Shown one piece after another: positions 35,540-46,179 of a DNA stretch of 64,000 nucleotides. Both the position numbers and the translations under genes were made by a program. Origin of the DNA: Oikopleura dioica. Its lineage: Eukaryota; Chordata; Appendicularia; Copelata; Oikopleuridae. The stretch's first letter is position 1. Each line of letters opens with the position of its first letter. The notes below the pieces were generated by a model that worked only from the letters and a program-made list of their open reading frames with translations, searched no databases and was not told where the DNA came from. The stretch spans positions 6,704,501 through 6,768,500 of the forward strand of contig OU015568.1 in assembly GCA_907165135.1 (NCBI GenBank). The letters are read 5' to 3'.

Positions 35540-35719
35540 ATACTCCCGTGCCATGAAAAAAGAGTCGTTACTATGTTTTCGCTGAAAACTATGCTGCGAA
35601 AAAAAACGCTCTTCGAACAATAAAAGTGGTTGCATTATACTATCAATGCATTTATAATATCAAGGCCTTTCTTCTCAAAAAACGTGAGAAGCGATTTTTT
35701 TCGCGCGAGTTTTTCTTTG

Positions 35720-36005
35720 ATGAGGAAAGACGGGCAGAGAGTCGAGTTTGTTGAGCAAAGTCTTCCGGATTTGCGGTAATAACAATTGCTTTAATAAGAA
35801 GCTTATTTTTTCTTTGAATTTATTCAGAATCGAGTACAAGCTCCCCAAAGTCACAGGCGCAGAAATTCGTAAGCATAAAGAAAAGAAGCGAGTGAGCGTG
35901 CCGATAGAAGAGACAATTAGGCAGTTAGCAAATCAGTTTTTTCTTCCCGGAAAATGGGAATTTTTGCTAACTGAAGAGAGGAGCAGTGTTTGGAAAAAGC
36001 GCTAG
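35720..36005 (+). CDS. Small two-exon protein, unknown
   Basis: Exon 35720-35775 (MRKDGQRVEFVEQSLPDLR), a GT-AG intron, and exon 35828-36005 (IEYKLPKVTGAEIRKHKEKK) join in phase to give 77 residues ending SSVWKKR. It is basic, has no signal peptide or membrane helix, and belongs to no family that I recognise. It could instead be a 5' part of the CNBD2-like gene, but a stop ends the frame and no matching donor was found. Confidence 0.4.
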
Positions 36006-36739
36006 AATAGGAACCAACACTGCAAAACCAAAACCACAATTAATTAAATTGTGGAGTTCTTTTAATTCTTTCATAATCCAGCTGGTCCTTTTATGAGTTC
36101 ACAAACAGCCGGCCTTACTATTGAGAAAAACACTGACTTAGACTTGACACTGCCTTTCGGAATAATCGACGAGATTTGCTCACAAAGCTTGCTTTCAGAA
36201 GAATTGTAAACGTTTTTTGACCTTTTAAATATTCTGAAAGTAGTCGTTGTTGACAGAGAACAAGTTTTTGGAGCGTAATTTTGAGCTTCCAAGGTCAGAG
36301 ATAAAATAACAAAAATTATCGATTTCGAGAAATTTTCAATTAAAAAAATCTCCGAAAAAAAGAGCACCAAAGCCACTTTATCCCGCCGAGAAAAAATTAG
36401 AAAAAACGACCTCTTTTCAAAACAAGTCTCGGTTTTGAAAATAAACTGAAAAAATTCCGACACTGAAATTTTCAAGCCGTCAAAATAGGTCCGCTCGATA
36501 TCAAGGACAATCGGAAAGGCGTCTCAAATCTCAAAAATGCTCGTTTCAGAGGGTAACGCGCTTGACACTCTGAGAGCGGCAGTCATAGCTTCTAACAACT
36601 TTCCCGCGAAGACTAACTAAACATAATCTTGAAATCTGCTCCACAAAAAGAGCCTTTCCATAACCACCGTTTATTATTTCTGCAGTGTCTTCTACTAACC
36701 AAGCTTCGAAATTGAAGACATAGAAGAGTACCTCAAAAC
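36006..36739. other. Mostly non-coding, with possible exon remnants
   Basis: A short plus-strand run at about 36110-36205 (TIEKNTDLDLTLPFGIIDEI) reads like protein but has no clear start or end. It could be an exon of the neighbouring CNBD2-like gene. A minus-strand frame over the same bases is low-complexity Phe/Ser and looks accidental. Confidence 0.3.
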
Positions 36740-39392
36740 ATGAATCGAAGGAGAGCGATTTCAATTTTTATAGGAAGCCGAACATGCGATCGTCTTCCGA
36801 ATATGCAGAGAAAAATGACAGTTGTCGACATTCAGCGATTTCAGCGATCGCAAAAGGCTCGAGAAAGATGGCGGCGAAATTTGAAAACGCTCAGATTGCT
36901 TTGTGGGAATGGTTTTTTTTGTCATTTTTAAACATTTTATGATATAAAATTTTGGCTTTTTTATTTATTCAATTTGTCACTTACTTTTCAAATTTCAAAT
37001 TTGGAAATTTATATTTTATTTATACAAGTGCGTAAAAGTCTTTTGTTCGCGAAAAATCGACATTCAAAAATTCGAGAAATTCTCAAAAAAGAAACCATCA
37101 AAAGAGTCTGCATCGCCTGTAAGAAAGCGCTAGAATCCGTGATTCCCAGCGACTCGTGGCAATCAATAACAACAGGAAAAGAGTGGGAACGCTTCTTATC
37201 AAAAAACGATAGAACACCTACGTTAATACAGGAGGCTCGATTGCTTCTGTTGTGTTGACGGAGAGATAAAGTCGGCCAATTTCAGTAATTCAGTTTACGA
37301 TAGAAAGCTGTCACTTTGCGTTTGCACAAGCTCGATATCGATAAAAACGACTCAAAGTATTTTCCAGCGACTTTTTTTTTCACATAGAGTTCCTAAATCT
37401 AAGAGATGAAAAGAAAAGTCAGAAAAAACTCTCTTCAATTCGACACATCGTTTTTCAGATCTCGGACTTTGCGGACAGAGATTTTAAATCGACAGCAGAA
37501 ACATATTCTTACTTCAAAGCCTGATGGTATTTTCTTGGCTCTGAAACCTGTGCAGAAAACCTGAGTCAGGGTTTGAAAGATCATTAATGGAAAGCTGCGT
37601 AGCGGCTTTTAAAAAACGAAGCCAAAAAGCTTCAAAATAGCTTTCCAATTGACCTGACAGACCCTGACTCAGGTTTTTACACAGGCTGCCGAGCCCAGGG
37701 TAACTTTACCCATTGCCAATGGGCCATTGGAAACTCTAACGACGATAATTTTAGTGAGGCAAGATGAAGACATCATTGCAGTCGTTAGAGGCCTCCAAGC
37801 GCTGGAAGAATTCACCTTCTATTCAAAAACAGTACAGTATGAATTCGCCAAATACGCATTCTTGGAGACATACGGACCAAACAGAGTTATTTTCAAAGAA
37901 CGGCATCGAGCTGATTTTCTGTACATTGTTATAAAAGGTGATCAAACAGTTGGATCAACATTTATTCATTTTTTCAGGAAAACTGATCTACAGAAATGCA
38001 ACGGAATCGACTGTCATCGGAAAAGGTGAAAAAATCGGCGAAGACGAAATTATCGGAAACCGACTTCGAGGCGGTACTTTGACGACTCAGTCTGATGAAG
38101 TCCAGTTGCTCTCATTGCACAAAGAATATTTCGATGAAATTACCATCGGTAATGCTCTTATAAATGTCAAAATATCTTACTTTTTCGCAGCTGAGAACCA
38201 AAGAGGAACGCAGCTAAGAGAGATCATTGCCAGATCATCTGTTCTGAGACTCTGGCCGACGCAAGAATTACTCAACAGACCTCAAGATTGGATCATTCGA
38301 AATTACAAAGCCGACAGTTGGATTTCGGAAGACCTCTGGAACGACGACTGGGTTTACATCGTCAAAAGTGGCTTTTGCGTCGTCGCCAAGGGAATGGACG
38401 AGATTGAAATGCACCTTCATTCGCACAAGAAGAAACTGAGAAGAAAACGGCGCGAGAAAATGAAGCAAGATCTAATTCACCGGAAGTTCGGCGGTGGAAT
38501 CGTCCAGAGGTACAAACGCAAATTTTGATAAAAACTCTGATCTTTTGTTTGCTCAGTTCAAATGCTTTCCGGCCACTGCAGTCACGTGGAATGGCTCCGA
38601 GGGACTGGAGTTCACAGCGAGCAATGCATGAAATGGACTCAAATATCATCAGGTAAGAGATAGCTTTGACTTCTATAACAAGAGTTGCAAATCTTGTGAG
38701 CTGGCTGAGCTGAGGTATCTGAGCTAGCTGAGCTACAGCTCAGCTCAGCTCAGGAATTTTGAAGGTACGGTCAGCTCAGCTCAGCTCACTTTTTTTAAAG
38801 AAAGCTAGCTAAGCTCAGCTCAAATGTTTTTCAAAAAGAGCCAGCTCAGCTCAGCTCAGCTCAATTTCGACCTCAGCTCAGAAAAAATTTTCAAAAATTT
38901 GCGACTCTGTCTATAACCGCTGTTCAGGGAGCTAAGAGCGGGCAAAAGCAACGACTCAAAATGGTTCGTGGCAAAAGAACTTCACCCTGGCGATGTTGCC
39001 GCAGTCGACAGCTTGACAGACACAGAGAATCAAATTAACCCCCGACTCGCCCTCGTGACCTCTCAAGGGACAGAACTCCTTCAGATAAAAAGAAAAACAT
39101 TTCAAGTGCGTTTACTAACTGTCTCTCTAGTTTAAACAAGCATTATCTTTATAGCGATTCATTTCCGCAGACTTGAACAGCCTCCTGACGATAATGTCGA
39201 ACTCGTATCCGTCGTTTGACGATCTTCAGCGATCAAGAAATCATCATATTGAGTGGCAAATGTACAAAGCCGCCGTTTTAGCTGGGGCAATGAAGGTTTT
39301 TCTTTCAAAAAATACAACTTTCATAACAAAAATTTTAGGCTCCCAGATCACACAGAATCAAGCTCCAGCCACTCAGTTTCTCTGTTGCCTAA
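36740..39392 (+). CDS. CNBD2-like: CNBD2-like cyclic-nucleotide-binding-domain protein
   Basis: N-terminal basic exons (MNRRRAISIF; VRKSLLFAKNRHSKIREILK) precede a cyclic-nucleotide-binding-like fold: YEFAKYAFLETYGPNRVIFK, HRADFLYIVIKG, GEKIGEDEIIGNRLRGGTL. Then come a second half-domain (WVYIVKSGFCVVAKG) and a C-terminal segment (WFVAKELHPGDVAAVDS ... LALVTSQGTELLQIKRKTF). The order and spacing match vertebrate CNBD2, a sperm-associated protein. The Arg that contacts cAMP phosphate is not obvious, so nucleotide binding is uncertain. The end LSFSVA precedes TAA at 39390 with AATAAA at once. Two introns hold MITEs (37556 and 38680). The 5' exons are less certain. Confidence 0.75.
37556..37690. 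mobile_element. AAGCCGC-type MITE, copy 2
   Basis: Inverted ends AACCTGTGCAGAAAACCTGA and CAGGTTTTTACACAGGCT, continuing with GAGTCAGGGT on both sides. The interior has GCGTAGCGGC and AAGCC words. Same family as 23405-23612. It lies in an intron of the CNBD2-like gene. Confidence 0.7.
38672..38917. mobile_element. GAGCT-array MITE, copy 2 (230 bp)
   Basis: Element 38680-38909 with ends AAGAGTTGCAAAT and ATTTGCGACTCTG, flanked by exact TCTATAAC (38672-38679 and 38910-38917). Filled with CAGCTCAGCT repeats. In a CNBD2-like intron. Confidence 0.85.
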
Positions 39393-39462
39393 ATAAACTC
39401 ATGCATATTTCAAACTTGGTTTTCCTCCATGATTTCAATGAAATTCGGATTGAAATTTATTA

Positions 39463-39633
39463 TCAGCCATAAATCATTAAGCCTTTGTCATCGACTTGCT
39501 TTGAAATTTGAGAAAGAATTCTTCCAAGCGAAAGAGTCCATTCGTCGTCCATATTGTCAAAGAGACGAAACACAGTAGACCTTCCTTCGCAGAGCTGAAG
39601 AACAATCCAAAGAAAAAACAGATGGAAGCTCAT
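39463..39633 (-). CDS. Small secreted peptide precursor (56 aa)
   Basis: MSFHLFFLWIVLQLCEGRST is a clear signal peptide; cleavage after CEG would leave about 39 residues ending GLMIYG. The terminal Gly could serve for amidation, and an internal DDKG might be processed, but no dibasic site is obvious. It follows the kelch-like gene on the same strand by about 330 bases. Unrecognised family. An in-frame ATG at 39663 would extend the signal peptide. Confidence 0.45.
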   Translation of the reverse strand: MSFHLFFLWIVLQLCEGRSTVFRLFDNMDDEWTLSLGRILSQISKQVDDKGLMIYG

Positions 39634-39968
39634 TTCTCTCAGTAAAAATATGGTCTTATTCAAAAGGCCTTGTCTAAAGTAGAAGTCCTCTTTGCAGCTG
39701 ATTAACTCAGGCCAATTAGCCAGACAATTATCCTCTTATTTCAGACTTTTTAAACTGCAGTTTTCCAAATTGATGATGCATAAATTAATTTTAGACTTCA
39801 TTTAAGATGAATTATATTTTGACATGCACGAGAATCTCGTGACGAGATGATGCAACTAAAATGATTAAACTAAGATTCGAAAGATTTATTTTTTATAAAG
39901 CTTGTTGAAGAAAATTAATATGATGGTTCAATACTATCAACTTATTGACAGAATATACTGACGTTTTT

Positions 39969-40774
39969 CTAAAGATTGTATGCAAGATAATGTTCTGATT
40001 TGAAATCTATAGGCAGGACAAAGGAACTTAGTGCAGCTTTGCTCGTGTAGCTATCATAGTAAAGTCGCTCCACGCTGTTTCTGCCGACAATTAGGTAGAC
40101 ATCGTCAAAAGCAGCAACAGCAGGATTGAAGTAGGCCTAGAGATAAGATAGTTAACAATATTTCTCAATAAGTTTACATGTTGAAAGGAAGATAGCTGGA
40201 CCCATTTCTGCTCCCAATTGTTCTTGAGTATATAAATTGACTTTCCGCCATTATCGAATCCTCCAAGAGCGATCATGCTTTCATCGTCCAAACCAATGCA
40301 TTGTTTTCCATGCGAAGGTCTGAAAAATAAAATTATGAAAAATTTCTATCGAGGCTGATACTCATCGTTGTTGAAAAAGTCGCTGACTTTCTCCCAGTTG
40401 ACAGTTGTCGTCGTATATCTGGATCCGCCCCAATATCGATCATCGTATTCGTCTGCCCATCGCTTTCTCCTCTTTCTCCACCATCCTCCATATCCTCCCT
40501 TTCCCCTGGAATATGTCGTTGTCGTCTTTAATTGCTCGACGGAATGTGCCATATTTAGGTCTGCCGATCCAACAGCTATAAACTTCTTGTACGATTGCGA
40601 CTTAAATCTGTTATTACCTGTTATGTCGCCTTTGAAGAGTCCGACGCAACCGAGTCTATGAGACATTTTCGTCTTCTTTTCATAAATCTTCACTCGATCG
40701 CCGTTGAACATTTGGCATTCGTCAAAACTTCCCCAGCCGAAGCAAATATACACTGAATTGATGCTTTCAGAACC
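39969..40774 (-). CDS. Kelch/beta-propeller-like protein, 5' end not found
   Basis: Three exons joined in phase by GT-AG introns near 40322-40362 and 40139-40180. Blades read VYICFGWGSFDECQMFNGD, KKFIAVGSADLNMAHSVEQL, SMIALGGFDNGGKSIYIL and AAFDDVYLIVGRNSVERLYY, the I/V-ALGG-x-D pattern of kelch repeats. The first exon begins after an acceptor at about 40775 next to a long hairpin, and no upstream start was found, so the 5' end is missing or displaced. The related fragment at 42707-42981 lies on the same strand 2 kb upstream. Confidence 0.6.
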
Positions 40775-40783
40775 CTGGGGTTA

Positions 40784-40848
40784 ATGGTTAAGGACCCCCT
40801 CTCCCCCACCCTCGTCAACAATTTTTAATGGGGGGGGTCCTTAAGGTA
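40784..40848. repeat. Hairpin of A/G-C tracts
   Basis: GGTTAAGGACCCCC-type sequence is followed 35 bases on by GGGGGGGGTCCTTAA, a long inverted repeat with a pyrimidine-rich loop. No target duplication was recognised. Confidence 0.6.
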
Positions 40849-41247
40849 GTCCATTCCATCGAAAGAAGCAGTTTTGTAAGTTCAACTGATTGAATCACGG
40901 CGAGTCAACAAAACTAGTCTACTAAACCTAGTAGTGCTAAGTTTCTTCGCCGAAGCTGGCATCTTTGGTCAGACAGAAAGACGTGTGTTTCGCCGTTTTT
41001 GGCATGTAAGGTAATTCTCGCCTGCGTGGACCTTCTAAACTTCCAAGTAATCGAGTCGGCCCGGGGATTATTTTTAGTGATCTCGGTATAAAAGGGTCCT
41101 GGGAGCGGCGGTTTAGGTTAGATTTGTTTTACATCAGAGAGATATTCCCTGTGCGAAAACACCACGAAAACGAATGAAGAAATGGTTCGAGATTATTTCG
41201 AAAAATAAAAATAAAAAAATTATTCTAAATTTTATAAAAGAGAAATC
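40849..41247. other. 5' flank of the ZP-domain gene
   Basis: About 400 bases without coding. A TATAAAAG-like box (GGTATAAAAGGG) at about 41086-41097 sits roughly 150 bases before the start codon and is a plausible core promoter, perhaps with a short 5' UTR exon. Confidence 0.5.
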
Positions 41248-42386
41248 ATGAACCGTAAAAAGCTCCTCTCAACCTTTTTCTTCACATCCGTCCTCGCGAA
41301 AGAGCCTCAAGGTCAAGATGACTGCCCCAACTCCGCCTGGCAATTCGTTGCCAGCGCTTCCGGAAACTACTGCAAGCCGATCGGAGTCTCTGTAACTTGC
41401 GACAACCGGCTTATGCAAGTCGAGTTCACTCACCAGCACATCTACAAGAATCTCGACCCCGTTCATCTCGACAGTGAAGGATCTGCCGCCATCGCTGGTT
41501 TCGACGAATCCTGTTCTACGATCTCAAAAAGCGGTGGAGTCTACACGGCTTCGATCAAGCTTGACAAGTGCAACACTCAAGTCACTCAAGACGGCGGCAA
41601 AATCGTCTTCGAGAACTCCTTCAGCGGCAACACCGCCGCCCTCACTGTCCAAGGCATCATCATGACCAAAGTCCTTTCCTTCCCCGTCAGCTGCACCTAC
41701 GACGACTCAGTCACGCTCGAACTCAACCCTCTTCACTTGCAAGGCAGCGAAATCGACATCACTGGCATCTCGAACAACGGCACCTTCGGCGACTACTTCG
41801 ACATGGTCGCCTACCACGATCAAGAGTACAACACAGAAATCACGAGCGATAATGCTATCGTTATTGGTGAGACCGTATTTGTTCGAATCTTCGAACTGGA
41901 GAATATCCCGACAAATGTTGATTACTACCTCACCGACTGCACAGGCACCGGTTTTATTTTTATTAATCAAAAAGTTAATTTCAAATAAAAACCGACCAAA
42001 GCGTATAAAAAATTCGGAAAGCCTAATGCAGGCAAGTTCGAAATCGTCGACCAAATGTGCTACAACGAGCTGGTTTCTGCCACCAACGACCAGCCCATCC
42101 GTGGTGGTCAAAGACAGGGCGAAACTGGCATTACTTTTGACTTCACCGCTTTTGCTTTTGAAGGACAACCCGATCAGCTTTCAATGGTAAGTGAAAAGTG
42201 TTTTGGAAGTCGAAAAAATAAAAATGAATTAAGCAATGCTCGTTGAAACTTTGCGCTCTTGCTGTTGATGGAAGTACTGTCTTGTCCGACTGCGCTGTTC
42301 AAGCCGATCCCTGCCCGGCTGGTTTCTCCGATCAACTCGAACTCAGCAGATCGTTAGACTACCCTGAGCCTTTCCCAATTGAATAA
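41248..42386 (+). CDS. Zona pellucida (ZP) domain secreted protein
   Basis: Signal peptide MNRKKLLSTFFFTSVLA, then a ZP domain: NYCKPIGVSVTCDNRLMQVE, a mid-domain Cys (FDESCSTISKSGG), FPVSCTYDDSV, VFVRIFELENI, YLTDCT and the C-terminal half with DQMCYNELVS, FAFEGQPDQL and QCSLKLCALAVDGS. The intron 41945-42001 has to be GC-AG (ACAG then GCACCG). The second, 42187-42233, is GT-AG. It ends YPEPFPIE with AATAAA overlapping the stop. No transmembrane helix, so it is a soluble polymerising matrix protein, perhaps of egg coat or house. Codon usage is strongly C-ending over the first 600 bases, suggesting high expression. Confidence 0.85.
41945..42001 (+). other. GC-AG intron (ZP gene)
   Basis: Donor ACAG then GCACCG, acceptor CAAAG then CGTATAAA, phase 1, giving TDCT|AYKKFGKPNA. 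Reading through stops at 41988. Confidence 0.75.
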
Positions 42387-42706
42387 ATACTGATAATAAA
42401 TGCTTGTTCAAAATGAAAAAATGACGCTCCTTCGCAGGTACCTCAAACGCTAGAATATTCTCGCACTTTGAACTTACCCTCGTCTCCTTCTGAGTCAACT
42501 TGGATTCCAGACGAGAACTTGTGGCTTTAACGAGTCTCAAATTTCAGCATAGCTCGTTGTTTTTCAACATGAGTTGAAGCGGGTTTGAATTTCAAGCTCT
42601 AATACAAACAAGAACAAACGGGCCGGTACGCAATATCGATAAACTACCAAGTAGTAACCAAGCACGCAACTACTAAGTAAGAAGATTATTTGAGAGTATC
42701 CTTTGT
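42387..42706. other. Intergenic, nothing recognised
   Basis: 3' flanks of two convergent units. No repeat or RNA gene seen. Confidence 0.4.
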
Positions 42707-42981
42707 TTAAGCTTTTTTCCACTTGCTTTTATTTGACTTCCCTCCAATTTCAAAATCTGAAAAAGACATTATTTTGGAAAAAGAAGCCCTCAATTCTACC
42801 GCAATCGAATCCACGTGACCGCCAAAAAAGTACGCCTTATTCTTGAAAACAGCGATCCCAGCATCTTTGATCGCTTCTTCGATTTGTTTTCCTGGGTAGG
42901 AAAGTCCCTCTTGATTTATTTTTCCAACTGCGTTCAAGTCGTACATTCCCGTTGTTGTCAGGACCTTGATCGAGCGATGTT
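42707..42981 (-). pseudogene. Kelch-like gene fragment
   Basis: Acceptor near 42982, then SIKVLTTTGMYDLNAVGKIN and AVFKNKAYFFGGHVDSIA; a 45-bp GT-AG intron at about 42755-42799; the end DFEIGGKSNKSKWKKA. The FFGG blade motif links it to the kelch-like gene at 39969. No upstream exons or start are visible, so it is probably a duplicated 3' piece. Confidence 0.45.
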
Positions 42982-43272
42982 TCTTAATAAAATAAATGAA
43001 TAAAAGCTTTTTTATAAACAGTCCCTTGCATTCTTCAAATCGAGGTCTTTGAACTCAGACTCTGATTCTCAGAGAGTGGGCATGAATTCCGACCTTATAA
43101 ATCTCACATTTTAGTACTTTCTGCAGTATCAAATTTATAAGGTCAGTCTTCCTCGCAGTTCCGCAAGTAAATAGAAGACATGAAAAATTTCAGACCTGAG
43201 ATAGAGATTTGGCTGTAACGGAGGGTTTTAGAGTACACTCTTAATTGTTATTTATTTTCAGAAAAGTTTTCG

Positions 43273-43906
43273 ATGGCTGTTTTTAAGTTCTCCCTTTCGG
43301 GATCAAGATCTTTCTGCAGCCTTGGCTGCGGCAAAAAAATGGGGATACTTCTTTTCTGGTTTTTCTATATCCTCTGCTTACCGATCGTCTTTATCAATTT
43401 TATTTTCTGGAAAGAAAGCAAAAATATTTCAACTCTATTTATTAATTTTACAATTTTAACATTTTTAAAAAGGCCGTTTGCAATTTTTTACAAATGCTGC
43501 TGCTGCCGAAGATACTCTCAATTTCGGAACGAGCTGATAATGACAACTTTTGGTCTCTTGGGCTACGTCACACTTCTTTTACTGTGGATCTTCTACGGTT
43601 ATGATTACTGGGCGATTTCCGAGAATGACTGGTATAATTTATTGTTTATCGTCTATTTCTACGCGATCGGGGCTTCACTGTTTATCTTTTTTAAAATTGC
43701 TCTTGTTGCTTGCTTAGGTACTATAATCTCCTAATAGACAATGAAAGATATTTATAGGAGATGAGGAAGAAGACGACGAAGATGATCAAGCCGCAAGATT
43801 TCTTGCTGGTCTCATCACGCTTCGCATTTTTCAACGACAACAAGAAGAACGGGCTCGCCGACAGTATATCTCTGATATGCTTGAACGAGCCTTTAGCGAT
43901 TCTTGA
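43273..43906 (+). CDS. Four-pass membrane protein with acidic C-terminus, unknown
   Basis: Two exons join through a GT-AG intron at about 43718-43757. Hydrophobic segments: GILLFWFFYILCLPIVFINF, ISTLFINFTILTFL, MTTFGLLGYVTLLLLWIFYG and LLFIVYFYAIGASLFIFF. A CCCCRR cluster between helices 2 and 3 may be palmitoylated. The tail begins with an acidic run (GDEEEDDEDDQ) and continues with an Arg/Gln-rich helix, ending FSDS. No family recognised. Confidence 0.6.
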
Positions 43907-44034
43907 GGGAAAAAAGGTAATTCAAGGTAATATTTCGATTTAGTTCTACGATAGTGTATTTTCAGAAAATCCTCTGTCAGCCAAGATTTCTTTGAATAAA
44001 TTATTCTCGCTCAAAAATACGAAAAAAAAACCTT

Positions 44035-45382
44035 TTATTTTACCTCGCATGATTTGCCATGAAATCCAGCAGGACATTTGCACTTGAAAGTTTTCTTGTC
44101 TTTATCGGTCCCACAAATTCCTCCATGTTTGCAAGGCTTCCCATCACAAGGTTTCTTTTCGCAGAAATTGCCGACAGTGTTGTCAGGGCAGTCGCAAACT
44201 TCCTTGTTTTGATAAACATGGCATTTTCCACCGTTTTTACACGGATTGATCGAACAGCGCTCATGCTCACAAAGTGTCCCGTGGAATCGAGTTTTGCATT
44301 CGCAAGTGAACTCGTCCTCAGGTCTTGGTTCGTGCTGAAATGAATTTTTGATGAATCTGCTGTTCCAAATACACACTGTACCTCTTTGGTTTTCTTACAG
44401 GCGCCATTATTCCGGCACGGATTTGGGTTACAAACGTCGATCTAATTTTAACGGGTTTTGATTTTTATTCGCTCTGAATTCAAACATCGTTTCAAATTAA
44501 TAAACTCAAAGCCCGTTCCTCGCAGAACTTCCCATGCCGACCTGGAACGCAATCGCAAACGAAGCCAGGTTTCTCCTCGTCCACAAGGCAAACTCCTTTT
44601 GATTCGCAAGGATTTGGTTGGCAAAACGACGTTTCGCATGTTTCGCCATAATGGGAATTTGGACAGGCGCACTCGAAGGAGTAAGTTTTGTTGTTGACCG
44701 AGCAAAATCCGTTGTTTTTGCACGGTTTTTCTTTTTACCAAGGTCAAATTCAGCTGGGTGGGACGGTTTTTAAAATGATAAAAAGGTTGTTTTTAGCTCT
44801 AATTTGTTTGATTGACTTTGGTTTTCCTTACAAAAAAAGGGAAAACCAAAAAAATCGTTGAAGAAAAGAGATTTTTAAGGGGGATATTCATCTAGTCAGG
44901 AATGTCAAAAATGTCACGAATGTCGGAATTTACCCGAAAATCGAAGAAATTTCAAAGATTGCGAAAAAGCTTAATCCTAACCCAGTGTTCGTAACACTAA
45001 CCCTAACCTGAGGTTTTTGACTAAGTCAGTGCCCCTCCCCCTCAACTTTGACCCGTCCCTGCACAAGGCTCCAGTTCACAGAAACTACCGGTGAATTCGT
45101 CAGGACAGCTACATTTGGCCACAATTTTGGACATATTTCTATTCGCCAAATCACACAAGCCCCTATTCAGACATGGATCTGGATCGCAAACTAAAAATAA
45201 TTTCTCTCAAGAAGTCTCTGATTGATTTTTTTACTTGTCGTTCTGAATTGAGTAAACCAAATTGCGAATAAAATCCCTATAACCAAAATTGCAGCGCCGA
45301 GGCCTTTCAGACAGTTCTTTTCCTTTGTTTTGAGTTTTCTCATTTTCGAATATTTTATTTTCTGCGCTTGAGGACTCGTCAA
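44035..45382 (-). CDS. Type II membrane protein with tandem EGF repeats
   Basis: The N-terminus (ATG 45382) is Lys-rich and cytosolic-like, followed by a signal-anchor LKGLGAAILVIGILFAIWF. A GT-AG intron leads to an EGF repeat (CDPDPCLNRGLC...CSCPDEFTGSFCE). A longer intron follows, then KPCKNNGFCS...CACPNSHYGETCE, FCQPNPCESKGVC...CDCVPGRHGKFCE, VCNPNPCRNNGAC, CECKTRFHGTLCE, RCSINPCKNGGKC...CDCPDNTVGNFCE and KPCDGKPCKHGGIC...CKCPAGFHGKSCE. The intron 44442-44518 is GA-AG (GAG then GAACGG). About seven EGF units on an inverted-topology protein is unusual. Function unknown; a matrix or adhesion role is likely. Confidence 0.75.
44442..44518 (-). other. GA-AG intron (EGF-repeat gene)
   Basis: Donor GAG then GAACGG, acceptor ATTAG then ATCGACG, phase 0, giving GKFCE|IDVCNPNPC, the normal junction between EGF repeats. 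The six donor bases are identical to those of the tubby intron at 8637. Confidence 0.75.
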
Positions 45383-45477
45383 GGTAGTTATCTTGCTCGT
45401 ACGGTGAACTTTAGAGGCGAGTTAGCGAGATTAGACCTTTTTTAGGATTTGGAAACAACGTAACAATAAAATTATTG

Positions 45478-45876
45478 TTAAGGGGCAGAATTGCAAATCT
45501 TGCTTTATTTTTGCTGAGCTGAGCTGACCTCAGTAAAAATTTTTCTGAGCTGAGCTGAGCTGGCCTTTTTCAGAGGTAATTGAGCGGAGCTGAGCTGAGC
45601 TGAGCTAGTTGAGCTGAGCTGAGCTAGTTGAACTGAGCTAAGCTATTTTTAAAATCATTGAGCTGAGCTGAGTGAACATAGTCTGAGCTGAGCTGAGCAG
45701 ATCAGATAATTTTCAAAAATCACTGAGCTGAGCTGAGCGACTGCTCAGCTCACTCAGCTAGCTCAGCTCACTCAGCTAGCTCAGCTCACTCAGCTAGCTC
45801 AGCTCACTCAGCTAGCTCAGCTCACTCAACTAGCTCAGCTCACTCAGCTCAGCAAATTTGCAACTCTGGTTAGGGG
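45478..45876. mobile_element. GAGCT-array MITE, copy 3 (383 bp)
   Basis: Element 45486-45868, ends CAGAATTGCAAAT and ATTTGCAACTCTG, flanked by TTAAGGGG and GTTAGGGG (6 of 8). The right third is a tandem of TCAGCTCACTCAGCTAGC, about 17 bp per unit. Intergenic. Confidence 0.8.
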
Positions 45877-46179
45877 TCCTAACTTAGCACTGTTTCCAGC
45901 ATCAACCCTATTTCCTGGTCGATGGACTGGTTGAGAAACCCATATTTTTAAACGCTTTCAATCACGTGTCGATGGAAAAGAATAGTACTAATACTACGTC
46001 AGACTGAGGGACCAGCTTTGTTTTCATTAATCGTGACGACTTCTGTCTACCTGAAGATTTTTATAAGTTTGATTTTTCCCTTACGTAAAAAGAGAAAGAG
46101 CGAGAGCCGATGGCGCTGCACTGCTAGTAGTATTCAAACGTAGTCGCCCCTTTCATCCGTATAAACCAAATATTCGATA

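Noticed and set aside
36071-36475. 134-codon minus-strand frame
   Set aside because: Phe/Ser/Lys low complexity without family motifs; probably chance in AT-rich DNA.
44985-45015. CCTAACCC telomere-like words
   Set aside because: Only two or three irregular copies; no array.
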